Shown here: piece after piece, positions 35,419 through 47,080 of the stretch
Numbering within the stretch: the first letter of the stretch is position 1
Layout of the letters: every line of letters begins with the position of its first letter
NCBI GenBank assembly: GCA_028274465.1
Contig: CM051456.1
Span: 123,148,880-123,212,879, forward strand
DNA from: Plantago ovata
Taxonomy: Eukaryota > Streptophyta > Magnoliopsida > Lamiales > Plantaginaceae
DNA: 64,000 nt
Reading direction: 5' to 3'
Program-made: the position numbers and the translations under genes
The notes under the pieces: model-generated
Told to the model about the DNA's origin: nothing
Database searches by the model: none
What the model saw: the letters and a program-made list of their open reading frames with translations, nothing else

Positions 35419-38400
35419 ATGGCCCTCTTCGATGCTATCCTCCCTTTCATCTTTGCAATTTTAGCTTTTCTCGGTCGTACCCCAGCGGATAATATTGATG
35501 TACAACTCCACCAACCTAAGGTACTACTACTTCGTTGCTACTGATAAACCTTCTCAGATCTATCACTAGTTTCAGTTTTTAGTTGATAGAACTGATTTTT
35601 CGCAGGATTTCTTCGTCAATGCGGATGATGAGAGCTGTAATGGCGTTTATCACTCTCCGGAAGTGTTTAGGAAGAATTATAAGGAGATGCTTGAGCGGTT
35701 CAAGGTGTACACGTACTCCGATGGTGATGCGGAAGCGGAAACCTTCTACCATACGCCGAGAAAGCTGACTGGAAAATACTCGAGCGAGGGATACTTTTTG
35801 CAAAATATCAGGGAGAGTTTCGTGACTGATAATCCAGATGAGGCGGATTTGTTCTTCATTCCAATTTCGTGTCATAAGATGATAGGGAAGGTAATGGTTG
35901 CATGAATTATGGCTGGATCTCTGTATTTATGTTTGCTGATTAGGCAGCTCCTGCATGAAATGGACGGATTGGTCAATAATATGGTTCTGCTATTTGTGTG
36001 AGTTCACTGATAATGATAGTATTGGGTAACACCTAGATGTGGCATGTATTGGAATGCTTAAGGTAATTAAATGGCCAGTTATGATAATGATAGTGTTTTG
36101 GTTGAGGCAAAGTGTGGTATGTACTGGCTTGCTTATGGTAACTGGCTTATTAGCCAATCAATGCTAGAAGCCCTAGAACAATGTTTATGGATACATATGT
36201 TATTCAATGCTGAATAATTACGCTCGTAAGCAAAAATCTGCTTGCAGTATACCCTATGTTGGTGGAACTGAGACAGATATGTGATGTATTGCTGGAGTTT
36301 CTGTTGTTCTTGGTCATTTAACTTACATATTCCTCTCTTCTGTGTTGCCTCACGCTAGAAATGGTTCTCTCTTGTTGTCTTGTGATAAATGATGCTTTGC
36401 TCAAGGATTCAACCAGTGCAGGGTGGATAATAAAGGAGGAATTAGGTTAGTATACAGTCATGAGCTCCAAGCCATCTGTAGCTGGACCATTGCATTACAC
36501 ACCGTATTCTAGAAAAGCTGTCATAAAACTTATGAAATCAATTTGTTCTCAATCTGCGTTCATGTGACTGTTCCTTTTTACATAGGTTTATTAAGCAACA
36601 TGGTTTCTTTGTTCCCTTTTTTTTTTTTTCTCTTAACACCAGCTAGTCTGCATTCCCTGTAGGTTTGCGGTTGTACCCCTCCCCTGAAGTCGCCACCACT
36701 ACCAGAAATGAAAATATTGGAAAAGATCAATTGTTACATGTGAATACTTTTTCGGTTGATGAAGCCTACCCTGATGTTATTGGGATAAGAGGCTTAGATT
36801 GTTTGGTTTAGTTTTTGAGTAATTCTATTATATCCATGCAGGGTACTCCCTTTGGGAACATGACTGTAATTGTGAAGAACTATGTGGAAAGCTTGATATC
36901 CAAGTATCCGTATTGGAACAGAACTCTGGGAGCAGATCACTTCTTTGTTACTTGCCATGATGTTGGTATAAGAGCCACTGAAGGGCTTCCATTGCTTCAG
37001 AAGAATTCGATCCGTGTCGTTTGCTCTCCAAGCTACAATGCTGGATTTATACCACACAAAGATGTCGCACTCCCACAAGTTCTTCTGCCATTTGCTCATC
37101 CAGCCGGAGGAAATGATGTGATAAATAGGTACAGCTTGGGCATTTATACTTCATACAGCTTTTTATTTGATATTCATTATCTGTCTGATGGTCTGCTTGC
37201 TGAATTCTATTTATAATTTTATAGGTTGATCAATTAGTGGTTTGCTCTTTACTTTTTATGTTCACTTCAAGCAAGTTTGTTCCCTTTTTTTCTTTTATTC
37301 CATTTTTATTGGTTTTTGTATATATCGGTTGCACTGTATGGGGTGTGTTCTGACTTCAGTTAACAATGTACCGGCTTAAACTGGAGTGTTCTGACTTTAG
37401 AGTGTGTTAAAAAACTTAGGCAGGATCCATGACGTTACTTTATCTTGGGCTGATTTCAAATCATAATTTATTCTTTATTTAAACATTTCTGTTTGTTTTA
37501 TGAAGAAATCATTGGTGATGTTACTTTATCTTTTCTTCTCGAAGTAGTTACTTATTGTAGTAGGTGCATTGATTATTTTCCATTTTAACTTCGAAAATAT
37601 TGTCTTATCTTCGGGGAGAAACAGAGTTACAGATGGATCTGGAGGCCTAGTAAATAAGTTTTCCTCAGTTCTTCTGTCAAGTCAACTTCCCTTGTGCACC
37701 CACAAGATTTGTGTCGCTATGATGTGAAGTGGTTATGATAATTGAGTACAGCAGAAATTCGGTTTAAATTCGTATTTTATAGTTGATATGTTTTGTTTTT
37801 TGCTGCATCTACCTTTGAGTTATCCCTGCAACCATCAACTGAATGGAATATGGATATTGTTTTATTCATTCTGTGCAACACTAATATGATGGTGTCCTAG
37901 TGGCACTAAGTAGCTGATGAAACATTTAAACCCTTGTTTTACTAGCTTACCTGCAGGCTTCTAATGTTCTTTAAGATCCTATTTTATTTATGTTTTTCTC
38001 CTCTAATATGAATGTACTTTGCAGGACTAGACTTGGCTTCTGGGCAGGGCACTGGAACTCCGATATTACGGTCATTTTGGCTGGTGAATGGGGAAATGAT
38101 ACAGAACTTGATATAGCAAACAACAGAATGAACAGGGTACATGGAGAGCCATCATATCCACATAGAATTTACAGCTACAAGTTCTATATATGCCCTGGTG
38201 GCTCCCAGGTCAATGGTGAATGCATAACAACTTCTATACATTATGGATGTGTTCCTGGTAAGTGTTGAACCGTTTAGACTTAATGACATAGTTTTATCCA
38301 ACATAGTTTTTATTTTGTCTCCTGGTGTTTGTTTTTTGTTCACTGAAATATGACCACGAAGAGAACATATGCTATGTTTATTAAAATCATAACTGTTCAA

Positions 38401-39329
38401 TATTCTGGATGAATTTGTTGTTTCACTGAAACATTTTATGCTTATTGTGCAGTCATTCTCTCCGGTTACTATGACTTGCCTTTCAACGACATTCTGAATT
38501 GGCGGAAGTTTGCTGTCGTGTTGAGGGAAGAGGATGTCTTCCAGCTGAAGCAAATTCTCCAGAGAATAACTCAAGAGGAATTCCTCGGACTGCATAACAA
38601 TTTACTGAAGGTAAAGAACTACATTTAATTACTACATATTCATTGTGTACCTCTAGATTCTGTTTCCACGTTCTTAGAGCAATGAGTATGACAATTTACC
38701 TGTTATGCTGCAATTTAGATTTTTAATCAAATGTGATTGTTTTTACGTGTTAGTTACTCTGGGTCATTTACCCGTCTGCGCTCTATTCTTATGTAAAATC
38801 ACTGATTGGCCTAATGCTAATAGTCTCAAGAAGTTTCATCAGTCTCCAAATAGTTGTGTACATTGAGTTATATATGCCCCTTCACTTCACTGTTTACTGT
38901 GTAAGAGCTTAAAATAGTATACATTACATACACCCATGCATGCAAGGAGGTAGGTGCCATGACTTATCAGAAACTACGATTCTTTTTTTTTTCCCAGCAT
39001 ATTTGAGGAATAATTACTCCTTATTACTAGTATTCTTAACCGGAATGTACATATGAAGTCTTGAGAACTAAGCCTTTGGGATGAACCTCCTCTACCTCTA
39101 ATCCCGTGTAATTTACTGCTTTTCTAGTAGTTTAGTTTCTTTTAGACCGAGCAGAAAAAAAAAAAAGTCTCGAGACTCGGGATTTATTTGTAATTTCGTT
39201 TTTCTCTTTTAATACTTGAATTGTCAGGTTCAGAAGCACTTCCAATGGAACACGCCTCCTGTTAGACATGATGCTTTCCATATGGTGATGTATGAACTTT
39301 GGTTGCGCCGTCATGTGGTCAGATACTGA
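35419..39329 (+). CDS. GT47 exostosin-like glycosyltransferase, copy 1
   Basis: Six exons: 35419-35520, 35606-35890, 36842-37128, 38025-38257, 38453-38610, 39228-39329, giving 388 aa. The short N-terminus (MALFDAILPFIFAILAFLG) is a probable signal anchor. Exon 2 holds MLERFKVYTYSDGDAEAETF, EGYFLQNIRESF and ADLFFIPISCHKM; exon 3 holds KYPYWNRTLGADHFFVTCHD; exon 4 has LGFWAGHWNSDITVILAGEW and YKFYICPGGSQ; exon 5 has LSGYYDLPFNDILNWRKFAV. These are the landmarks of GT47 (exostosin domain), Golgi type II enzymes that add sugars to wall polysaccharides or related glycans; the substrate cannot be told. Compared with copy 3, the first ATG has become ACC, so this copy must start at the internal ATG, shortening the cytosolic tail. 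It has a 2-residue AE insertion in exon 2. Intron 4 is short (195 bp against about 950 in the others). Confidence 0.9.
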
Positions 39330-39884
39330 CTGACTTCACAGTTACATGCATATTTTGTAAATGCACGGCTTGTTAATTCTTTGCTACTACTACTACATTA
39401 GGTCATTAGCTCTGGGGGTTGCTCATCTAGAGCCTCTGACTGTCCCCAAGTCTCCAAATTTTGGAACATGGTCGTTTCTTTTTCTTGAGATTTTGTAGTT
39501 CTATGGATGGAAAAATATTCTAGTAATGAGTCTAATGACGTTGCACAAGATGCTAAGATAAAGAATAAAGATTAAAGATGTTCCCACTCTCAACACTTAA
39601 GAATCAGAAAATAAATAAGATTACAAGATTAAAGATGACTATGAAATAACCAATGAACAGAAAAATGAAAAATAAAAATTAAAGCAGAAATAGTAAGTAC
39701 TAATTTATTGGGGGCCCAAGTTTATGTTTAGTGACTTGTTATTCAAAGTCCAAACACGACCAACTCGTTTTCCTTTACAGCCCTAGTACATATATATACG
39801 GTGGACTTAAGAGCTTGTTAATCTAATCTAGGGCAAACGCATATCAGCCGATCTAAAAGTACTACACCAGCAGGCGGAGTAATC

Positions 39885-40804
39885 ATGGGGAGTTCTTGAA
39901 AAAATCAGTTCATCCAGATCCGCCCAAGCCAGAAGAAGAATACTTCGAGGAAATTGGCTCAGATGAAGAGTCGCCATTTACCTGCGAAATCTGCATCGAG
40001 CCCATGGTTAAAAAGTTCAGAAACGGCAACAGATGCTCTCACCCGTTCTGCAATGACTGCACAATTTAATACATCCGTTTGAGTCTCGAAAACGACAACA
40101 CCGGCGAGATTCCATGCCCCGCTTTCAAATGCAGCCACAAACTCGACCCTCAAGCATGGGCCTCGACAATCGGCCCAACCTTGTTTGTAAAGTGGTGCGA
40201 CGTTCTGGCTCAGGCGGCAGTATTAACGTCATCATCCGACAGATGCTACTGCCCAAACCTGAAGTGCAACGAGCTGATCGTGAACGAGTGTGGTGGAAAT
40301 CCAAAGAAGTCGAAGTGCCCTAATTGTAAGAACTGGTTCTGTTTCAAGTGTATTAAGAATTGGCACGAGGGGTACGCGTGTGATAAAGAAGATGGTGATT
40401 AGTTGGCAGTTCGGGTTCTGATGAAGAAAAACAAGTGGAAGAGGTGCCCAGTTTGCAAATATTTCGTTGAATTGAAGGAAGGCTGTTCTGTTGTCAAGTG
40501 CAGATGTGGTATTGAATTTTGCTACGATTGTGGGAAAAAGATGAGTCGTGGCCATGGCTATTGTAAATGCACTCTTTCTGGATTGGTGGCGTGGGCACAT
40601 GCACTCGATCGATGGCGTAAGAATTGGACCTTTGTGGTTTATTTGGTTATTTGGAACATCGTATTGTTTTTATTTATCATGTATCACATATTATATGGTT
40701 TTGAATCCATCTACGGCTATGAATCACCTCACTACTCATTACCTGGTTCCCGTCAACGCATTAGATTAGATACAATTTTGGATCTCATGGACATATTAGA
40801 CTAG
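39885..40804 (+). pseudogene. RBR (RING-IBR-RING) E3 ligase, copy 1, disabled
   Basis: The sequence aligns along its whole length with the intact gene at 52959-53783. Breaks: a stop at codon 5 with a frameshift in the first 10 codons, TAA replacing the Gln codon after CNDCTI (about 40067), and TAG replacing Glu in KEDGDE (about 40400). RING1 (CEICIEPM, CSHPFCNDC), IBR (CYCPNLKC, CPNCKNWFCFKC) and RING2 (CPVCKYFVELKEGCSVVKC) are otherwise readable, including the Cys that would carry ubiquitin. The C-terminal part has a hydrophobic stretch (FVVYLVIWNIVLFLFIMYHI) that could be a membrane anchor. It lies 555 bp downstream of GT47-1, as copy 2 does relative to GT47-2. The breaks and otherwise good conservation suggest recent loss. 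Confidence 0.85.
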
Positions 40805-42650
40805 TTCCAACGCGAGTTTTGGAGTTCGGGTCTCATCAAACCCTATGACGGTTCAGATGAGCTTTTTTTTTTTGCTTTTTTTTTTTTTTTTTTAATTTTC
40901 CTTTCCTTTTATGAAATGTCTTTTTTTTTTTCTCTCTCATTCCCTTTCTTTTTTCCTTTCCTTTAATAAATATCTCTTCTCTTCTTTTCCCTTTCCTTTA
41001 ATAATTATCTGAGAATGCAATTATCTTTGTATCATATGTACTCGTCAAGTTGTATTCATTTTTCTTACGTTTAATTAGTGAACTGTCAATCTTTTTTAGA
41101 CGTCAACTAAACATTTTATTAAAGATATTAATCAATTAAGGAGTACAAATAGCAAGAGACCCTAACTTATTTACGATATATAAGTTTGTTAAATATTTTA
41201 TTATTATAATTAAAAAATAATTAGTGATAAAAGTTTACTCTGTTAGGCTCTGTTCTCTTCGTATGAAAACTCATTATTTTCAGTTCAATTTTGTCAAATT
41301 CATTCGATTCAATTTTGTTCAAATTTGATTAGTTGTATTTTATATTACAAACAAATTCAGTTCAACTTCATTAAATTCTATTCAGTTCAATTCTATCCGA
41401 TTAAATTTAATTATGTTTAGACGAAAAGAACAATTTATTTATTAACTAGAATTGGTGCACCGCGGTAAGCGCGATGCCCATGACAATCCAATGACAGGGC
41501 CAACAATTAATTAGTCTGTAACAGAAGTTAGCAGTTTGAGAGTAGCAACTGGCAAGCACTAATCCAGTTGCAGTTGAAATAACCATCCTAGAAATGGCGA
41601 CTGACATGGTCTGAGCCTTGTCAACTTCCTCAGACAAATTATTAATCAAATCTCCATGGTTAAGAAGTTTCATAAGCTTTTCGTCATTGATGTTAGTTTG
41701 GATTCATTTGTTCTCACCTTCGTCTTTGTCACGGCCTCACGGGTTACTCTTCCTGAGACAATCATTTACAGGGAGGGCTTCTTACATCTAACCCCCCCTC
41801 CCTCTTAGTCGATTTTATTACAGATAGGCCCTTGTTAGTCAAACAATTACATCCAACACCCATGTTAGTCGTTTTAATTACACCTAAACTCACAAACTTG
41901 ACTTTTGACGAACTAAATCAATGAAAAGACATAACAACCAAAATTACAACAACCTTTCTGCATTAAAATCTTAATTTGAGTTCTTAGAACCACAACAGTA
42001 GGTACTTAAAATCACAACTTGTGTACTTCAAACTACAACAAGGTTACTTATAGCCACATCAACTACTATATGAGATATATGAGACTATGCCAACTAGTGT
42101 AAAGTTGAATAACTTATTCATGTCATGATTGAAACATTCAGTCACTTAATTGAAGGTTTTAAAAAAAGTATTATGAAAGCAACAAAATTACAAGAAGCGC
42201 CCAGGTGGTGTTTTTTTTATGCAAATTGAATATGAGTCTTTTGAAATCTGCGTTTAATGTGATTCAACTCCACTGGCGCCATTTTGTTATTGTGCTGAAT
42301 GTGATGCCTACTATTTTATATAGGTCTTTCTCTCTGTCGTACTTCACCCGTGCATGTGCCTTACAACTCGATCTCTTAATAGTTGTCCAACTGCTCTTCC
42401 CCTTTTTTGTTTCCCGTAGAAAGACATACGGAATAGACGGAATCAAAAGCAGTGCACCCAGACAAAGACGATAGGGGGTCCTGATTTTGCACAACCGGTG
42501 GAGGAACAACCATGTTCAGTATCATTGCAACTGAAAATCATAAACAAGGATGATTGGAACCATAACACCATGCATTAAAACCATAACTAAGAGAGCTTAA
42601 AAGCGTAACATGTGCGCTAGAAACTGTAACAATCAGATTATCGTAGAAAC
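40805..42650. other. Spacer with Tourist MITE and unassigned minus-strand frame
   Basis: 40860-41000 is T/C-rich simple sequence. At 41128-41155 the sequence (AATTAAGGAGTACAAATAGCA) matches 56799-56820 upstream of GT47-3. A 75-codon minus-strand frame (41673-41446) has possible membrane segments but no family match. From 41950 degenerate TTAAAACCACAAC-type motifs begin. Confidence 0.4.
41246..41437. mobile_element. Tourist-like MITE (about 190 bp)
   Basis: Preceded by TTA, the left end GGCTCTGTTCTCTTCG pairs with the right end, reversed, as TTGTTCTTTTCGTCTAAAC. The interior has TTCAGTTCAATT motifs. It is a diverged relative of the element at 46088-46294. The right boundary is approximate. 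Confidence 0.5.
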
Positions 42651-42659
42651 TATAATTCA

Positions 42660-43460
42660 CCACAACAAGTCTTAAAAGTATGCAGATTCAAAACATAACA
42701 CGACGTGATTCAATGTAAAATGCAGAATCAGACTACACAAACATAGATACATAGCAAAAAGGCTTGAAAGTATTCAGAATCTTAGATTAAAAATCATAAC
42801 ACGACGTGACTCAATGAAAAAATGCAGAAACATAGTAGACAAACTAAAATCAGAAACAACGAGGCTTCAAAATATTATAACATCGTCGATTAAAACCATA
42901 TCACGGCATTTTAAAAACTATAATATGTCGTTACCAAATAAAAATATGCACAAACATACTACATAAAGATCAATCCATAACAGGAAGGCTTAAAAATATA
43001 TATAGTAACGTACGAATTTTCTGCTTTGATTCTATTTATTCAATAATTTCTAGACTTGAGAAGCTTGCATCTTCACCATTGTTGTTTTGCATATTCGAAT
43101 ATTCCAAGAGCTAAATCAGAATGTTTCGAACAACGATTCCCTGCACAAAACGATTGAAAATATTTTAACAACGTCGGTTAAAACAATAATATGTCATATT
43201 AAAAACCATAGCATGGCGTTATCAAATGAAAAAATGCAGAGACATACTAGACAAGCCAAAAATATTATAACAACGTCAATTAAAACCATAACATGGTGTT
43301 ATCAAATGAAAATATGCACAAACATACTAGACAAAAAAAATGTTATAACGACGTCGATTAAAACCATAACACATCATATTAAAAACCATAACATGGCGTT
43401 ATCAAATGAAAATATGCAGAGACATACTACATAAACATCAAACCATAACAACAGTATATA
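42660..43460. repeat. Degenerate tandem array, units about 75-105 bp
   Basis: At least four good units (about 42880-42980, 43150-43257, 43258-43335, 43337-43430) each run AATATTATAACAACGTCGAT, TAAAACCATAACATGGCG, TTATCAAATGAAAATATGCA, then ACATACTAGACAA; two weaker ones lie at 42660-42850. Some units carry an extra segment of about 30 bases. Short open frames across it are by-products. Confidence 0.7.
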
Positions 43461-43610
43461 GAAACCTACGAATTTGCTGCTCGTGTTGAATTTTTTTTTC
43501 AATAATATCCAGATCTGAGGAGCTTCCATCTCCACTAGTTTCTATTTGGTGATTCGAGTATTCTACCAGCTAAATCAATACATTTCGAAGATCAAGTTCG
43601 ATCGCAAATC
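42960..43610. repeat. About 190-bp direct duplication flanking the array
   Basis: About 42960-43150 and 43432-43615 share the same order of blocks: TATATAG..AC.TACGAATTT, TTCAATAAT.TC.AGA, GAG.AGCTTCCATCT-like, then AGCTAAATCA and CGATTGAAAA. One block plus one set of array units was therefore duplicated together. Confidence 0.55.
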
Positions 43611-43615
43611 GATTG

Positions 43616-45200
43616 AAAAATCAGAAAAACATCAATCGACCAGAAAAACATAGCTGAATGAGGAAAATCATCAAATTCTATTGCAAAATCGTGTGGAAAT
43701 AAGAGATTTTTTGTTAAATCAGAGAATATCGTTGTTGATTTAACCTGATTAAGCTCCGTAGAAGTTGTATCGGCTGAGATTCTGTTGGAACGAGCTTCGA
43801 TCGGTGAAAATCCAACGAGAACGATGAATTGGGAGAATTTGACGTAAAAACACGCAGTTACACCTTGGGGTATGTGTTTTGGGGCGTTTTTGTGATTTCA
43901 TCGTGATTATTGGGGTATATATAATGAGACGTTTTTTTTTATTTCCACCAAAACCGCGAAAACCGCCTAGTGGTTTTTGCAATAAAAACCAGGTCTTTCC
44001 ATGTTGGTAGGAAATGCTTGCCTTAATATATAATTACTCAGTGTGTAATTAATAGAGCTCACTACTACTAGTAGTAATTTTAGTTGTGGTAATCACACAA
44101 CAAGCAACAACAGGATATCCATCATGTTCCATACTTCATATGCATCTCCACATCATTGATCTCGATCCGATTAGAACATGGCCTATTTTCGTCACTCTTA
44201 TCTGCTTATTCTATGTACAAGCTATTCCCTAATTGATGGCACTAATCAGTGAGTTTTTGAATTTATGGAATTAGGGAAGAATTTTTTTAATTTTTTTTAT
44301 CGTTTAGAATTGTATTTGAAGACAGAGAAGTGTTCTTCGATCGGGATAACATTTTGGTTTTGATTTTAATTAAGATAATGTTTCTTATTATAAATTTGAT
44401 TAATTGAATTTCAATTATAATATTTTCATTATTTTTAAGGATATAATTAAATATAAAAATTATTAAACTAATTGAAAAGTGATGAGATTATAGATGTACA
44501 TTCAAGATTTATTATTAAAATTAGATTACTTATAATAAAATAATAATTCCGTATCAATGCCACGTGACAGCAGTCTAGTGGAGACCTATTCTTAAGTCGG
44601 TACGAAGGCGACCTGAGAATAGGATGTCCCAACAAACTATCTAAATGTAAGATTTGGAATAGGAACTAAAAGGCCACCACACCATGTAATTTCTGAAAAT
44701 TAATACAAAGCCATTTTCCATGTGCACCCTCTAATTTCTACTCCACTACCAAGTACTATCCAATAATGACACACAAATCTAAGTATACAGCTGACCCCCA
44801 CGTTCCATCATAAAGTTTACGTACTCGAATTATCATTACAAGGTTAGAAATCAGAAATTATAGTTTTTTTTTTTTTTTTTCGAAACGCCAAAATAGATAT
44901 TTATTATAGAAATGAAGGAGCATAATAAATGCTCAGAACGGATACAAAAATTACAAGGCAACGATGTTCTAGAAACGAAAGCGATGATGCAACACCTAAA
45001 AAACATTAGAAGAAAGAAAGCAAGCACCAAAAAGCTTCTAGGTACCAAGGGAGGAACACAAACAGGGGCCAATTAAGTACCATCCTTCACCATCAAGTAT
45101 GTAAGTTTCAAAACCAAGAACAGAGTCTTTCCAGAGTATGCCAAAGTCTATGGAGAGGCCAGACTTTCCTAAATTAATGGAAAGATCTCTTTTTCCTCTT
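43616..45200. other. Intergenic, AT-rich
   Basis: No gene supported. It includes a poly-T run near 44865 and the MITE-like end at 44585-44623. Confidence 0.35.
44585..44623. repeat. Single hairpin end related to the 8.1-8.7 kb element
   Basis: CCTATTCTTAAGTCGG..., then CGACCTGAGAATAGG. It is an imperfect 39-base hairpin closely related to the right terminus at 8692-8723. No partner end was found nearby, so it may be a solo remnant. Confidence 0.5.
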
Positions 45201-45206
45201 GCCTGG

Positions 45207-45470
45207 TCTGTCCGGCCGGTCAGACCGTTTACAGTATGGTTTTAAGGGGTTATGATGTGGTTTTAAGTTGTTAACATTGAAAGTTTCCGTTATGTTTTTA
45301 ACGTCATTTGGTGTGGTTTTAAAACGTTATGGTGCGATTTTAAGTTGTTAATATTGAGAGTTTCCGTTATGATTTTAACATCATTTGGTGTGGTTTTAAG
45401 AGATGATGTGATAGTTTTAAGAAGTTAGAGTATGGTTGTAAGATGGTTTGTTATATATAGTTTTAATCGA
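45207..45470. repeat. Palindrome and direct repeat of ATGGTTTTAAG-type motifs
   Basis: A near-perfect 20-base palindrome, GTCTGTCCGGCCGGTCAGAC, is followed by two copies of a block of about 65-80 bases (about 45257-45320 and 45338-45402) sharing TTTTAAGTTGTTAA, GTTTCCGTTATG and CATTTGGTGTGGTTTTAA. The motif orientation is opposite to that of the array at 45690-47080. Confidence 0.55.
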
Positions 45471-45689
45471 CAATCTAAAATGATTCATCACAAATATTAA
45501 AAAAAAATCACTATTAAACAAGTGTAAAAAATTAAAACTACCATTAAAACAATAACGAAAGAGTGTACAATAACCTACTTAAAACTTTTTAGTCATTACA
45601 GTGTTGAAACATTCAACTTTTGTTTCGAATAAACTTCTTGGAGAACTTTTGCTTCTTGAAGTTTCTTCATCAAACTCAATTGACATCAT

Positions 45690-47080
45690 CAATACCTACT
45701 TAAAACCATAACAATTCTCATTAAAACCACAACAATGATAATTATAACCACACCATGTCCCCTTAAAATCATACAATGATACAATGGACAAACCCAACAC
45801 AGTAACATTATATATATTTTGAAAACCACAACCATAGGAACTAAAACGCAGTTCTTAAAATCTCTTAAAATGCAGCTGAAGCTAAAATTCATATCAAGGA
45901 TGACACGAGTTCTTAAAACCACACCAAAGATAACTATAACCACACCATTTCCCCTTAAAACCATACAATGGAAAAATCCATCATAGTTGCATTATATATT
46001 TATTAAAACCACAATAACGGAATTAAAACCACACCAAATTCTATTAAAACTATAGTACACCAATAATATGCATAACATGACATGTTAGGCTCTGTTTGTT
46101 TCGCCTGAAAAACTATGAACTGAACTTATCTGAAATGAACTGAAATTAATAAATTTGAACTGAACTTATTTGAAGTATAAATTTTAACTAAGCAAACCTG
46201 AATTGAACTGGATTATTATGAACTGAACTGAACTGATCTTATTAAAACTAAATGATCTTATTAAAACTAAAATTAAGGTGAAACCAACAAAGCCTTACAA
46301 CCATATCATCCAGTTTTAATTAAAAGCACACAATCCAATCTTAAAATCATAACATGATATCTTACAACCATGACATCAAGTACTAAAAACATACCGTCCA
46401 GTCTTAAAACCATAGCATGACATCTTACCATCAAACTATCCAGTCTTAAAAACATACCATCCCGTTTTAAAACAATACTATTCAGTCTTAAAAGCATACC
46501 ATTGGTTCTTAAAATCATAACACACTCTTCAAAAACCAAAACATGACAGTTTACAACCATACCATCTAATCTTAAAAACATACCATCTAATCTTAAAAGA
46601 ATACCATCCGATCTCAAAACCTCATCGAAACCAAATGATAATTATTTATTATTCCTATCATGACCTAAAATAAACCAAATCTTCTCTCAAAACAAACCAT
46701 CTCTGCTTAAAACCATACAATGGCGGACAAACTCAACACGGTAGCCACATTATATATTTTTTATAACCACACCAACAAAAATTAAAACCACACCAAAATA
46801 TATTAAAACCACAACAATCAGAAGTAAAACCACACCAAAATATTTTAAAACTATAACACATCAGTAACATACTGAAGCTAAAGTTCATATATAAAAACCA
46901 CAACATAGTTTATTAAAATCACTACATATGTTTTTAAAATCACACCATCTACGCTTAAAACCATACAATGGCGGAACAAACTCAATACAGTAGCCATATA
47001 TATTTATTAAAACACACCACCACCAGGAATTAAAACCACAACACCAAAAATTAAAACCACACTGAAATTGCATATATGCT
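45690..47080. repeat. Minisatellite-like array built on TTAAAACCATA motif
   Basis: The core part, 46300-46620, has a period of 21-22 bases: CAGTCTTAAAACCATA..., AATCTTAAAAACATACCATCT and similar, about 14 degenerate units. Read on the minus strand it gives a 103-codon frame of heptapeptide repeats (LRLDGMF-like), which is a by-product of the 21-base period. The flanking parts 45690-46060 and 46640-47080 have irregular TTAAAACCACAAC motifs. The Tourist MITE at 46088-46294 is inserted in it. Confidence 0.7.
46088..46294. mobile_element. Tourist-like MITE (207 bp) with TTA duplication
   Basis: GGCTCTGTTTGTTTCGCCT at the left pairs with AGGTGAAACCAACAAAGCC at the right. TTA flanks both ends (46085-46087, 46295-46297). 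These are the PIF/Harbinger Tourist signatures. The interior repeats GAACTGAACT-type motifs. Its ends differ from those of the 11-14.7 kb Harbinger element, so that element is not its obvious source. Confidence 0.8.

Noticed and set aside
41446..41673. 75-codon minus-strand frame with possible membrane segments
   Set aside because: No family match, no exon partners found; may be a captured gene piece but unsupported.
42660..43460. CRISPR array
   Set aside because: Units are contiguous and degenerate, with no unique spacers, and the genome is a plant.
46306..46617. Leucine-rich repeat protein on the minus strand
   Set aside because: The heptad pattern follows from a 21-base DNA repeat; no start context or conservation.
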